The notes beneath the pieces are model-generated. The model ran no database searches and was not told the DNA's origin. It was given only the letters and a program-made list of their open reading frames with translations. Both the position numbers and the translations under genes were made by a program. Positions 8,685 to 17,383 of a stretch of DNA of 64,000 nt are shown in pieces (position 1 is the stretch's first letter; every line of letters begins with the position of its first letter). The DNA is taken from the NCBI GenBank assembly GCA_963847985.1, contig CAWKBS010000008.1:248001-312000 (forward strand), given 5' to 3'. This DNA comes from JAIBJN01 sp963847985 (GTDB taxonomy: Bacteria; Actinomycetota; Thermoleophilia; Gaiellales; Gaiellaceae).

Positions 8685-9800
8685 TCAGCTGGCAGCGAGG
8701 CCGACGGTTCCGGCCGGAAGCCCGCCGACCGTCCCGATCGGGTCGAGGCTGCCGTCGCCGTTGACGACGAACCCTTCGATCTGGGGAACGCCGCCGGCGA
8801 GCGCGTAGAGCAGCCGGCTGCTCCGCGTCAACGCCATGTCGATCGGCGCCGCGCCGGTGTCGGCCGTCTTGCCGTCGGCGTCCAGGATCGCCAGGCTCCC
8901 GTCGTTGCCGATGCGGTAGCCGGTGATCGAGTTGCTGCCGGTATTCGTCGTGTACGTGTACCGGCCGTTCTTGGTCACGACGATCCAGCACGCGGCTGTC
9001 TCGGTCGTCTTCGCGCTCGCCGAGATGGGTGCGATCGTCCCGTCACCCGAGAGGGAGTAGGACGAGACGGCGCTCGCGTCCGGAGCGCCGCCGAACGCCT
9101 CGGAGACGATCAGCAGGCCGCGCCTGTCGAAGCCGAAGCCGAACGGCGTCTGGCCGGCCGAGGGCTGTGCGTTCGGGCCGCTCGCGTAGCCACGCCGCAC
9201 CTCGTAGGTGACGATCAAGTTCGTCGCCTTCTCGGTCACGACCAGGTGGCGGCCGTTGGGGCTGAACTCGACCTGCGCCGGGTCAGGGGCCGCGGCGCTC
9301 AGCGGCCGCGTCGACCCGGGCAGCGGCACGAGCTTGCCCCACAGCACGAGGAACCCGCGGATGTTCGCCGGTGTCGTCGCGTTTCCGGCATTGAGGACGT
9401 AGACGAACTTGCCGTGCACGGTGACGCTGATCGGCCTCACGCCGCCGGACGGGTCGACGTCCCCCAGCCGCACCTTGCCGCGGCGGCCGACGTGCAGCAG
9501 CGAGAGCGAGTTGCTGCCGGCGTTGACCGCGAAGAGCCGGTTGCGGTCGAGGATCAGAGCGCCCTGCGACCCGAGACCGGCGCCCGTGCCGTCGCCGCCG
9601 GTCGCGACCGTCCCGCGCGCCGTGAGCGAGCCGTCGCGGTCCCGCTCGAAGACGGCCACCGCATTGCCGGACGCCGAGTTGGTGAGCGTGTACACCGCGC
9701 CGTCGCCGCGGCCGCCGCCGGAGGCCATGGCCGGGCCGGCCAGGGCGAGGAAGGCGGCGCCCACGACGAGGGCGAGGACGAGTGTTCGGAGCCTGTGCAT
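8685..9800 (-). CDS. Secreted beta-propeller protein, lactonase-like
   Basis: 371 aa. A Sec signal peptide (about 1-26, ending PAMASGG) is followed by repeated blades of the type VYTLTNSASGNAVAVFERD / VYVLNAGNATTPANIRGF / YTTNTGSNSITGYRIGNDG. These resemble the lactonase (6-phosphogluconolactonase-like) seven-bladed propeller family. AAAGGAG precedes the ATG at the right distance. The secreted location argues against the cytoplasmic pentose-phosphate role, and the true substrate or ligand is unknown. Confidence 0.82.
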   Translation of the reverse strand: MHRLRTLVLALVVGAAFLALAGPAMASGGGRGDGAVYTLTNSASGNAVAVFERDRDGSLTARGTVATGGDGTGAGLGSQGALILDRNRLFAVNAGSNSLSLLHVGRRGKVRLGDVDPSGGVRPISVTVHGKFVYVLNAGNATTPANIRGFLVLWGKLVPLPGSTRPLSAAAPDPAQVEFSPNGRHLVVTEKATNLIVTYEVRRGYASGPNAQPSAGQTPFGFGFDRRGLLIVSEAFGGAPDASAVSSYSLSGDGTIAPISASAKTTETAACWIVVTKNGRYTYTTNTGSNSITGYRIGNDGSLAILDADGKTADTGAAPIDMALTRSSRLLYALAGGVPQIEGFVVNGDGSLDPIGTVGGLPAGTVGLAAS

Positions 9801-9882
9801 CCCGCGTTCTCCTTTCGGTTGGAGCCGACGGGACGCTATGAGGCAAAGCTTGCGCTCCGGTTGCGCACTCCTTAGGAGACGC

Positions 9883-10953
9883 TTAAACCGCTCGCGGCAG
9901 CGTGAAGGAGATCCTTGCGCCGCCCTCGGAGCGGTTCTCAGCCCAGATCCGGCCGCCCTGGGCCTGGATCAGCCCGTGCGCGATGGCCAGGCCGAGCCCG
10001 GCGTTTCCGGCGCCCGTCCTCGACCGGTCGCCGCGCCAGAAGTGGTCGAAGACGCGCTTGATCGACTCCGGCGGGATGCCGTCGCCCGTGTCCTCGACGC
10101 TCACTCGCACCTCGCCGTCAAGCGGCTCGACGATCACGGCCACCGCCCCGTCCGAAGGCGTGTGGCGGATCGCGTTGGTCAGGAGGTTGAGGAGGACGCG
10201 CTCGACCTTGTCGGGCGCGCACAGGACCGGAGGGTCGGCGTCGATGCGGGCCGCGAGGGCCACCCGCCGCGTCTGGGCCTCCGCCTCCAGGCCGCCCAGG
10301 GCGGAGCGCACGAGCGCGCCGATCGGCGCTTCGAGGAGGTCGAGCGTCAGCACGCCGGCATCGAGCCGCGCGAGCTCGAACAGGTCGTCGACGAGCAGCC
10401 CGAGAGCCGTCACCTGCCGTCGCAGCTCCGGCACGTAGTGCTCCGGCTCGACCAGGCCGTCCTCGACTGCCTCGAGCATCGCCTGCATGGAGGCGAGCGG
10501 GGTCCGGAGGTCGTGGCTCGCCCACGCGACGAGTTGCGTGCGCGCGTCGAAGAGCTCCTCGACGCTGGCCGCCATCTCGTTGAAGGAGGCGGCGAGCTCG
10601 GCGAGCTCGGCCGGCCCGTCCTCGGGGGCGCGCGCCGAGAGGTCGCCGCCGGCGATCGCGGAGGAGGCGCCGCGAACCCGGTCGAGCGAGCGCAGGATCG
10701 AGCCGCCCACCAGCAGCGCCGCCCCAAAGGCGGCCGTCGAGCAGCCGGCCGCGACGAGCAGGATGTCGAAGTCGTGGTCGGAGTCGAACATGACGACGCC
10801 CGAGAACAGCACCGCGGCGAGTGGGAGGGCGACGGCGACGAGCCCGAGCCCGGCGAGCTGCAGGCGGACCGTGGGCAGCCGGCGCAGGGCGAGCGCGGCG
10901 AGCAGCCCCGCGGTGAGCGTTCCGAGCGCGACGATGATCGCGAACGGGATCAC
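9883..10953 (-). CDS. Sensor histidine kinase
   Basis: 356 aa. Two to three N-terminal membrane segments (about 1-22, 32-55, 65-85) lead into a HAMP linker (about 88-140). A HisKA domain with WASHDLRTPL (phosphoacceptor His147) follows, then a HATPase_c domain with NLLTNAIRHTP (N box), DTGDGIP (G1) and GAGNAGLGLAIAHGL (G2). The extracytoplasmic loop is very short, suggesting membrane-associated sensing. The GTG at 10953 overlaps the response-regulator stop as GTGA, so the pair is coupled. Confidence 0.93.
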   Translation of the reverse strand: MIPFAIIVALGTLTAGLLAALALRRLPTVRLQLAGLGLVAVALPLAAVLFSGVVMFDSDHDFDILLVAAGCSTAAFGAALLVGGSILRSLDRVRGASSAIAGGDLSARAPEDGPAELAELAASFNEMAASVEELFDARTQLVAWASHDLRTPLASMQAMLEAVEDGLVEPEHYVPELRRQVTALGLLVDDLFELARLDAGVLTLDLLEAPIGALVRSALGGLEAEAQTRRVALAARIDADPPVLCAPDKVERVLLNLLTNAIRHTPSDGAVAVIVEPLDGEVRVSVEDTGDGIPPESIKRVFDHFWRGDRSRTGAGNAGLGLAIAHGLIQAQGGRIWAENRSEGGARISFTLPRAV

Positions 10954-11630
10954 GGCGTGAACCGGTAGCCCACGCCCCAGACCGTTTGCAGAAAGCGCGG
11001 GTGCGCGGGGTCTGCCTCGATCTTCTCTCGAAGGCGGCGGATGTGGACGGTGACCGTGCCGGTGTCGAACGCGGCCGCGTAGCCCCAGACGCGGTCCATC
11101 AGCTGCTCGCGGGAGAACACCTGCTTCGGATGGCTGGCCAGGAACCAGAGCAGATCGAACTCGCGGGCCGTGAGCCGCAGGAGCTCACCCTCGGCCGTGA
11201 CCTCGCGCGTGCGCGCGTCGAGGTCGAGGCCCTCGAACGAGAGGCGCTCGGCCTTGGGGACGTGCGGGGACGAGCGGCGCAGCACGGTGCGCACGCGGGC
11301 GGCCAGCTCGCGCGGCGAGAACGGCTTCGTCACGTAGTCGTCCGCACCGAGCTCGAGCCCGACGATGCGGTCGGCCTCCTCGCCCCGGGCGGTCAGGAGG
11401 ATGACAGGCAGGTCCGACCGGGCGCGGATCCACCGGCACAGCTCGAGCCCGTCGACGCCGGGGAGCATGATGTCGAGGATCACCAGGCCAGGGCTCTCGC
11501 TCTCGACCAGGCGCCGCGCGGTGTCGCCGTCGCCGGCCTCGAGCGTGCGAAAGCCGTCCCGTTCGAGGTAGCGAAGCACCACCTCGCGAACGATCGGCTC
11601 GTCGTCGACGACGAGGACGGTCGTGCTCAT
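10950..11630 (-). CDS. OmpR/PhoB-family response regulator
   Basis: 226 aa. The receiver domain has the acidic pair D9/D10, the phosphoacceptor D53 (ILDIMLPG), T80 and K102 (YVTKPF). The C-terminal winged helix carries the OmpR signature VTVHIRRLREKIE and VWGVGYRF. It is the partner of the downstream histidine kinase, with which it shares a 4-bp overlap. Its targets are not visible. The start ATG at 11630 is followed directly by receiver strand beta-1. Confidence 0.95.
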   Translation of the reverse strand: MSTTVLVVDDEPIVREVVLRYLERDGFRTLEAGDGDTARRLVESESPGLVILDIMLPGVDGLELCRWIRARSDLPVILLTARGEEADRIVGLELGADDYVTKPFSPRELAARVRTVLRRSSPHVPKAERLSFEGLDLDARTREVTAEGELLRLTAREFDLLWFLASHPKQVFSREQLMDRVWGYAAAFDTGTVTVHIRRLREKIEADPAHPRFLQTVWGVGYRFTP

Positions 11631-11703
11631 CCCGACATTGTGGGCGACATCTCTTACAGGAGCATGAACTCGCCGCGACGCCTGGCTACACTATGACCTG
11701 CGC

Positions 11704-11776
<73 letters not shown>

Positions 11777-11894
11777 TGAACGACCCGCAAGTGTCTTGCG
11801 CGGCGCCTCCGCAACTCGAGAGGCCCACGGGTGGAAGACGGGCCGGCCGATCCTCGTCTGGGGGAAGACATCACCCCAAGGAAAGGATCTCCGC

Positions 11895-12101
11895 ATGCTG
11901 ACCACCACTCGCCGCTCCCTCCGGCCTCGCGCCCTGCTCGCGGTCCCGGCCGCCCTCGTCGCCGCCGCGGCCCTGATCGGCTCTCCGGCGGCCCTCGCGA
12001 CGCCGACCGCCGGAGCCCCGCAGGCCGCACCGACGGCTGGCACGACCCAGGGATTCATCATGTCGGACGGCAGGATCTGCAACCCCCGCTGGGGCTGCTG
12101 A
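11895..12101 (+). CDS. Small secreted peptide with a C-terminal two-cysteine loop
   Basis: 68 aa. An N-terminal Arg-rich n-region and a strongly hydrophobic core (LLAVPAALVAAAALIG) form a Sec-type signal with possible cleavage after ALA or AGA. A short Ala/Pro/Thr spacer leads to the C-terminus GFIMSDGRICNPRWGC, where the two cysteines bracket five residues and the second is the last residue. AAAGGA lies 8 bases before the ATG, and a strong hairpin follows the stop. I do not recognise the family. It could be a cyclised (disulfide or otherwise modified) signalling or antimicrobial peptide, but no modification gene is adjacent. Confidence 0.6.
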   Translation: MLTTTRRSLRPRALLAVPAALVAAAALIGSPAALATPTAGAPQAAPTAGTTQGFIMSDGRICNPRWGC

Positions 12102-12106
12102 AGACG

Positions 12107-12146
12107 GTGGTGGGGCCGCGGGCCCGGCCGGCCCGCGGCCCACCAC
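12107..12146. terminator. Strong hairpin between convergent genes
   Basis: A near-perfect inverted repeat has arms GTGGTGGGGCCGCGGGCC and GGCCCGCGGCCCACCAC around a CGGCC loop. It lies between the stop of the small secreted peptide (plus) and the stop of the subtilase (minus), so it can end transcription from both sides. No T-tract is visible, as is common in GC-rich Actinomycetota. Confidence 0.65.
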
Positions 12147-12152
12147 AGTGCG

Positions 12153-15100
12153 TTACTCGACCACCTGGATCGTGTCCGCCTCGATCGTTGTGCCGCGGAC
12201 CAGCGGCGTGGTCAGGTCCGTTCGCACCCAGCCGGCGCCGGTGTTGATCCCCCTGACCTCGAAGCTGTACGTGAACGTGCCTCCCGGTGCGCCCGGGATG
12301 CTCGTCACGCGCAGATCCCCGGTCGGCGCCGTCTCCGGCAAGGTCGGCGCGATCTGGTCGCCGGCGGACCCTTCGACGTTCTCGGCGCCGATGGTCAGGC
12401 CGAAACCGGCCGGCGGAACCGCGGGCAGGGCGGCCGGGTTGTAGGCGAATGTGATGTCCTCGGTCCCGTTGATCCCGATCCAGGTCTGGAAGACGCGCTG
12501 GCTCGTCGTCCCGAAGACGTTGACGCGCCACTCGATCACGATCCAGCTGGAAACGCCGTCCGTTAGCACCGCTATGAAGATCCCGGGCGCCGCGGTGCCG
12601 TCGAGGTCGGTCCAGAAGGGGGCCAGGACGCCGTTCGGCCGTGCCGGATCGGGAAGCGTCTGCGGCATGAAGGTCACGTCTTGCCCCCCGGCAAGCCCGG
12701 CTACGAGGTAGCCGTTCGACGTGACGCCGAGCTGGTTGAAGGTCTCCCCGGCGAAGCGGTATGCGGGCACGTTGAAGTTCAGTGCCTGTTCGTCGCCGAT
12801 CGGGATCGGCGTGACCCCGAAGAGGTCGAGCGGAATGTAGCCCGCGAGCGACCCGGGCGCGATCGTCGGCGCGTCCGGCTGCCGCGGCGCGATCGTCGCG
12901 GTCGCCTTCACCTTGCGGGGGCCGGCCTGCGCCGCGCCGGTTGCGTCCGTCACCTTGAGGTTCTGGCTCGTCGTGCTGACGAGACTGACGTCGGCCGGCG
13001 TGAGCGTCGGGTTGTGCACCGAGACCTCGCAGGTGGAACGGCCCGTCTGCACAACGATCGTGCTGGGTGCGCACGTCTGCGTCAGGGTGACGTCGCCCTG
13101 CCGCCTGAAGAAGGCGACAGGCAGGTGCAGCTCGCGGTTGCCGTTGGTCTGCTCGAGGTCGATCCGGCCGAAGTACTGACCCTCCGGCGCCTCCGGCGCG
13201 GAGATCGTGATCTGGAGCGTGCCCTGCTGGCCCGGCCGCACGTGCAGTGTCTTCGGGTGCACGTCGATCGAGGTTCCCGGCGAGGACACGGTGCTCGTCT
13301 TGAAGACGAGATTCCCGTTCGTGACGTTCGTGGCTGTCCTCGTCGTCGTGACCTCACCGGGCATCCTCGGGGCGTTGACCGAGGGCGTGTTGAGGTCGAT
13401 GCGCGTCAGAGGCGTCCCCGCTGAGGCCGCGTAGTTCGCGGCGGTCTCGTCGAAGGTCAGGCCGGGATCGCCCGCCTTCGTCAGGTCGACGCGGCCGCCG
13501 CCGACGTCGAACGGGTCGGCCGGCGCTAGGCCGTCCGACTTCGTCACGCCGGCGGTCTTCGCGGTCGTCTCGAGCGTCGACTTGATCTGGCCCGGCGACC
13601 ACGTGGGGTGAAGCGCGGCGACGAGCGCGGCGGAGCCGGCAAGGTGCGGCGCCGACATCGACGTGCCCGCGATCGCCTGGAAGAAGTTGCCGGGCGGCCC
13701 GCCGTCCACCGAGTCGGGAGTCGGCGTCGTGGCCGCGAGGATCTGGAGGCCGGGACCGGAGACGTCGGGCTTCAACCAGTCCCCTCCGGGGCCGCGCGAC
13801 GAGAAGTAGGTGACGCGGTCGCCCTGCCAGGTCGTCGCCGAGCCCTGCGGGAAGGACGCGGTCGCGGCCGGGTTCGCCGTCAGGAAGGCGAGGAGCTGCT
13901 GGCTCTCGGGCACGGTGATGTGGACGGTCGGGAGGAAGTGGTTGTCCGTCATCACGTCCAGCGGCGTCGCGTTGTAGAGGATCATCCCCGCGGCGCCGCC
14001 CTGGAAGACGTTGAAGCCGCGTTGGATGCGACCGGGGCCTCGTTCACAGGCGACGATCTTGCCGGTGAAGAGCCCAGGCGGCGCCGGTGCGGTACAGCCG
14101 GTGTTGTTGTAGGGCGGGGCGGAGGCGCGGACGACCGGAAGCGGGCTCCCGATGCCGCTGGTGATGGTCGCGCCCGCGATCTGGAGCGTCGCGCCGCCCG
14201 CGCCGTTCAGGGTGATCGGCGAGCGGAACGTCCGCTCCTGCGTCGAGGCCGCGACGGTCATCACCCACGGGGAGTGGTGGTCGGTGGTCGCCGCGCCCGG
14301 GCCGTCGTTCCCCGCGCTCGCCGACACGACGACACCCGCCGCGTAGGCGTCGAGGAAGGCCAGCTCGACGGGGTCGGAGAAGGGCTCCTCGCCCCCGGAG
14401 ATGGAGTAGTTGATCACGTCGACGCGGTCCAGGATGGCCCGTGCGACGGCGGCGGCCGAGTCCGATGGGAAGCAGCCCTGCAGGCCGCAGTTCTTGTAGA
14501 CGGCGACGTGTGCGCCCGGTGCGACGCCGCGGATGGGGCCGCGGTTGATCCCGAGCGGGTTCGCATTCGCGACCGGCCCTCCGGCGGACGTGCTCGCGGT
14601 GTGCGAGCCGTGCCCGTTCGAGTCGCGCGCGCTGGTGGGGTAGACCTCGCCGCCGAAGACGGCGTTGTAGGTGGCGAGGAACGGCCGGCCCGAGATGAGC
14701 TTGTTCTGGCAGACGAACGGATCGTTCGCCGGCGTCAGCGGGTTGTCGCCGAAGTTGCACACCCGAGGCGTGCCGTCGGCCGTGGGCGGCGGCGCCGGCA
14801 GGTTGCCGTGGTCGGCGAAGGAGGGGTGCTCCGGCCACGCGCCGGTGTCGAGCACGCCGACGATCACGCCTTTGCCCGCGTCGTTGGCGTTGCCGCCGAG
14901 CTGGCCGTAGATCGTCGGGGCGCCGATGAACGTGGGGCTCGAGTCGGTGAGGAGCTGCTCCGGGCTGTCGTCCTGGACCGCGGCGACGCCCGGAATCTTC
15001 AGGAGGTCGCCGACCTCGTTCCCGGGAACCGTCAGCGCCACGCCGCCGTAGGCGACGCGCAGCAGGCGTCCGACGTCCGCTGCGGGAACCCGTGCGCCCA

Positions 15101-15557
15101 GGCCTGCGAGGAAGCGCTGCTCGATGCTCCGCACGTAATCGAGGTAGCTCTGGGCCGCGTCGCTCTGCATGTTCAGCGGCTTGCCGGTCTCCTCAGGGCT
15201 GGTGGCGGGCAGTCCGTCGATCTGACCCGCGTACGAGGCGACGGCGTCGTAGTCGAGCTTGACGACGACGTTGACCGGGGCGGCGGAGCGCAGAAGGAGC
15301 AGGCTCTCGTCGGTCTGGGCGAGGCGTCCGCTGACGGACTTGGCGCCCTCGACGCGGCTCACCGGCACAAGGGGTGCGACCGTGAAGCGCTGCTGCTGCG
15401 CTGCCGCTCCAAGCGGTTCGGCGGGGGCGGCTGCGGCGCCGGCGGCGAGCACCGTCAGCGCGACGAGCACGACTCCGAGGGCCGCATACCTCGGCAGGCG
15501 GCGAGCGGTTTCGCGGGGATTGAAGCGATTCCGGGCGGATCCGGGGACGGCGGCCAT
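12153..15557 (-). CDS. Secreted subtilisin-like serine protease (S8) with PA domain
   Basis: 1134 aa. A membrane/signal segment (about 23-45) precedes an inhibitor-I9-like propeptide region (about 95-200) and the S8 catalytic domain. The catalytic triad is Asp237 (VLDTGA), His316 (DSNGHGSHT) and Ser633 (AGTSMSAPH), with oxyanion Asn417 (SAGNDGP). A protease-associated (PA) insert lies at about 470-570. After about residue 720 come Fn3/Ig-like beta domains and a late segment beginning NFNVPAYRFAGETF. The layout resembles cucumisin/lactocepin-type proteases, so it probably degrades extracellular proteins. TAGGAGGG precedes the ATG. Confidence 0.93.
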   Translation of the reverse strand: MAAVPGSARNRFNPRETARRLPRYAALGVVLVALTVLAAGAAAAPAEPLGAAAQQQRFTVAPLVPVSRVEGAKSVSGRLAQTDESLLLLRSAAPVNVVVKLDYDAVASYAGQIDGLPATSPEETGKPLNMQSDAAQSYLDYVRSIEQRFLAGLGARVPAADVGRLLRVAYGGVALTVPGNEVGDLLKIPGVAAVQDDSPEQLLTDSSPTFIGAPTIYGQLGGNANDAGKGVIVGVLDTGAWPEHPSFADHGNLPAPPPTADGTPRVCNFGDNPLTPANDPFVCQNKLISGRPFLATYNAVFGGEVYPTSARDSNGHGSHTASTSAGGPVANANPLGINRGPIRGVAPGAHVAVYKNCGLQGCFPSDSAAAVARAILDRVDVINYSISGGEEPFSDPVELAFLDAYAAGVVVSASAGNDGPGAATTDHHSPWVMTVAASTQERTFRSPITLNGAGGATLQIAGATITSGIGSPLPVVRASAPPYNNTGCTAPAPPGLFTGKIVACERGPGRIQRGFNVFQGGAAGMILYNATPLDVMTDNHFLPTVHITVPESQQLLAFLTANPAATASFPQGSATTWQGDRVTYFSSRGPGGDWLKPDVSGPGLQILAATTPTPDSVDGGPPGNFFQAIAGTSMSAPHLAGSAALVAALHPTWSPGQIKSTLETTAKTAGVTKSDGLAPADPFDVGGGRVDLTKAGDPGLTFDETAANYAASAGTPLTRIDLNTPSVNAPRMPGEVTTTRTATNVTNGNLVFKTSTVSSPGTSIDVHPKTLHVRPGQQGTLQITISAPEAPEGQYFGRIDLEQTNGNRELHLPVAFFRRQGDVTLTQTCAPSTIVVQTGRSTCEVSVHNPTLTPADVSLVSTTSQNLKVTDATGAAQAGPRKVKATATIAPRQPDAPTIAPGSLAGYIPLDLFGVTPIPIGDEQALNFNVPAYRFAGETFNQLGVTSNGYLVAGLAGGQDVTFMPQTLPDPARPNGVLAPFWTDLDGTAAPGIFIAVLTDGVSSWIVIEWRVNVFGTTSQRVFQTWIGINGTEDITFAYNPAALPAVPPAGFGLTIGAENVEGSAGDQIAPTLPETAPTGDLRVTSIPGAPGGTFTYSFEVRGINTGAGWVRTDLTTPLVRGTTIEADTIQVVE

Positions 15558-15854
15558 GCAACACCCTCCTATGTTTTGTCGCTGACATGCTCGTCCGCGC
15601 CCATTCGAGAGTCAAGGTCTGGAAAGACGATGGCTGCAGGCGTCCGTCGTCGGGTCGATCGGCCCGAGCAGGTTGCCGGGTAAGGCGGACTGGGGGCCAC
15701 CAGTAGAGACGCCTACGACACGAGCGCCAGTAGGTCTCGGAGGCTTTCCGAGGGGCTTGAAAGCCGTTCGATCGGGTCCATCAGGAGGCTCGCGCGCTCG
15801 TCGTCGGTGCGCAGATCGGGTGTCCCCGTTGACCGGAGAGGTGCGAGGTTCAGG
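15558..15854. other. Non-coding stretch upstream of the subtilase
   Basis: About 300 bases between the subtilase start and the small candidate ORF. Short open frames exist on both strands, but none has a convincing ribosome-binding site plus coding pattern. The subtilase promoter must lie in the first part. I see no tRNA or repeat here. Confidence 0.4.
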
Positions 15855-16001
15855 CTAGCGACGTGACGCGCCTGGTCCGTACCTGGGAAAGGCCACACCC
15901 CACGACACGATCTCCTTGGAGCTGAGCTCCACCGGATTGAGCTTCGCGTCGAGGGAGGCGTCGCCTTTCCGGACGGACGCGATGGTCGTGATCGTCTTCA
16001 T
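15855..16001 (-). CDS. Candidate 48-aa small protein, unknown
   Basis: From ATG 16001 the reverse strand reads MKTITTIASVRKGDASLDAK and ends at TAG 15857-15855. A purine-rich GAGAGG lies about 9 bases upstream. The product is basic and has no signal peptide or membrane segment. It sits downstream of a strong hairpin that should end the ABM gene transcript, so it would need its own promoter. I do not recognise it, and it may be a chance ORF. Confidence 0.3.
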   Translation of the reverse strand: MKTITTIASVRKGDASLDAKLNPVELSSKEIVSWGVAFPRYGPGASRR

Positions 16002-16022
16002 CAGATGTGGCCTCTCGCACGA

Positions 16023-16049
16023 GGAAGGCCCGCGAGCCGCGGGCCTTCC
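16023..16049 (-). terminator. Perfect 12-bp hairpin after the ABM-domain gene
   Basis: GGAAGGCCCGCG, a 3-base loop AGC, then the exact complement CGCGGGCCTTCC. It lies 18 bases beyond the stop of the minus-strand gene at 16068, the right place for its terminator. There is no T-tract. Confidence 0.65.
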
Positions 16050-16067
16050 CTGCGTCGAGAGAGGCGT

Positions 16068-16382
16068 TTACGCGTTGACCGCGCCGTTCAGCTTGTGGAC
16101 GATGACCTCGCCGACGGTGATCTTCGGCGAATTCGGGAGCACGTTCTCGAGCTTCTCCTCGCGCAACCAGCTGGCGACGAAGCGAGTCGACTCCTCGGCC
16201 TGCGCCGAAGTGTCGAAGAAGCTGATGGAGCTCATGACGTCCTGCTCGGCGGCGACGAGGTAGTAGCCGTTGAAGCCAGGCATCTTGCTCAGGCGGGGCA
16301 GGAGGTTCTCGCCGACCTTCTTGGTCAGCTCGTCCTTGCGGCTCTGGTCGATCCCTTCATAGCGCCTAACGGTGGTATGCAT
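16068..16382 (-). CDS. Antibiotic-biosynthesis-monooxygenase (ABM)-like small protein
   Basis: 104 aa with a ferredoxin-like dimeric alpha/beta-barrel pattern: an N-terminal beta strand (HTTVRRYEGI), a helix with KKVGENLLPRLSKMPGF, then GYYLVAAEQDVMSSISFFDTSAQAEES. Proteins of this kind range from heme-degrading or quinol monooxygenases to purely structural ABM-like proteins. No cofactor residues can be assigned. AGGAG lies just upstream of the ATG. It is divergent from the gene at 16589. Confidence 0.75.
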   Translation of the reverse strand: MHTTVRRYEGIDQSRKDELTKKVGENLLPRLSKMPGFNGYYLVAAEQDVMSSISFFDTSAQAEESTRFVASWLREEKLENVLPNSPKITVGEVIVHKLNGAVNA

Positions 16383-16532
16383 GGTGCTCCTAACTGTCTT
16401 CGTTCAGGGTGGAGAACCCGGTTGAGTTCTCCTGATGCACTCAGGCCCGATGTGACAGTCGAAGAGCGGGTTCGGAGCCTCGACGGCTTCCGTCTGGGAT
16501 CTTCTGGCGCATCGCCAGTGTAGCAGACTTCT

Positions 16533-16561
16533 TGACAACGTAGTTTTATGTGGTTACGTTT
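16533..16561 (+). promoter_or_regulatory. Candidate sigma-70-type promoter upstream of 16589
   Basis: TTGACA at 16533-16538 is a perfect -35. After 17 bases comes TACGTT at 16556-16561, a 3/6 match to the -10 consensus. The region is unusually AT-rich for this genome. The predicted start would fall just before the hairpin over the ribosome-binding site, giving a short leader. Confidence 0.5.
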
Positions 16562-16565
16562 CCTT

Positions 16566-16584
16566 CTCCTACCAACGTAGGAGG
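16566..16584 (+). promoter_or_regulatory. Hairpin sequestering the ribosome-binding site of the 16589 gene
   Basis: CTCCTAC (16566-16572), loop CAAC, GTAGGAG (16577-16583) forms a 7-bp stem. Its 3' arm contains most of the Shine-Dalgarno AGGAGG (16579-16584), four bases before the ATG. Such a structure would lower translation until opened by heat, a protein or a small RNA. Confidence 0.5.
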
Positions 16585-16588
16585 CGGG

Positions 16589-17239
16589 ATGTGCCCTTTC
16601 TCAGTCACCCTGCAGCACGTTCCGGATCGGGAGCTCGGGCCCCTTCTGATCGAGCTGTCGCAGGCGGGCTTCCACAATCCGATCATCACGCCTGTTGACG
16701 CTGGTGGCGCGTCCGGCGAGGAGGGCGCACCTGCGCGGGGGCCGATGACGGATCTTCCGGAGGGCTGGAGGCTCCTGCGGGAGCGGGAGGGCGAGTCCTA
16801 CCAGTGGCCGGAGGAGCGCGATCGCTACTCGCGCTACCGCGTGTTCCTGGGCACGACCCGCGCCGAGGGCGCGGTTCACATCGGACTTGGCGAGACGATG
16901 CGCAAGAACAGATGGGGACGCGACCGTAAGTACATCGTGGCCTTCCGGAGCAGCGGATCTCCGCAGCAACCGCTGGTCGAGTTTGTCGCAGCAGACGACT
17001 ACGAGGAGACGCGCGAGCTCGTCGCAGTCATCCGTGGTAGCGACGGAGGGCGGCGCATGTACGGGGCCGGCGACACGCTTCCCGCGATCTACCAGGAACG
17101 CTTCCGAACGCAGATGTACAGCGAGCGGGTCGTCTATCGGGGCGTCTGGAACAAGGTCGTCGTGGTTGCGGGCGAGGACGATGACGAGGCGATTCTCAAC
17201 CACGCGCTGATCCAAGGCCGGCGACGCTTCCCGACGTAG
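16589..17239 (+). CDS. Hypothetical protein, possibly translation-regulated
   Basis: 216 aa, not recognised. It starts MCPFSVTLQHVPDREL and has a predicted alpha/beta pattern with many Arg/Glu residues (DLPEGWRLLREREGES, ERDRYSRYRVFLGTT). There is no signal peptide or membrane segment, so it is presumably cytoplasmic. The start at 16589 is fixed by AGGAGG four bases upstream, itself inside a hairpin. The cold-shock gene follows 144 bp later on the same strand. Function unknown. Confidence 0.7.
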   Translation: MCPFSVTLQHVPDRELGPLLIELSQAGFHNPIITPVDAGGASGEEGAPARGPMTDLPEGWRLLREREGESYQWPEERDRYSRYRVFLGTTRAEGAVHIGLGETMRKNRWGRDRKYIVAFRSSGSPQQPLVEFVAADDYEETRELVAVIRGSDGGRRMYGAGDTLPAIYQERFRTQMYSERVVYRGVWNKVVVVAGEDDDEAILNHALIQGRRRFPT

Positions 17240-17383
17240 GTGCTCTGCGGGGAGCCCGGTCGAGCAGTCGCAGACAAGCCGTTTCAGCGGCCGAGTGCTA
17301 CCGTGGACGTACACGAGCGAGTACCGGCTGCGTTTCTTGCGCCTCCCTGCCCGTTCTTGATAGGCAGAGGAGGTGTTTCATTC

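Noticed and set aside
13608..15683. A 691-codon plus-strand frame antisense to the subtilase
   Set aside because: Arg/Gly/Val-rich shadow of a GC-rich gene; the opposite strand has a full S8 protease with catalytic triad.
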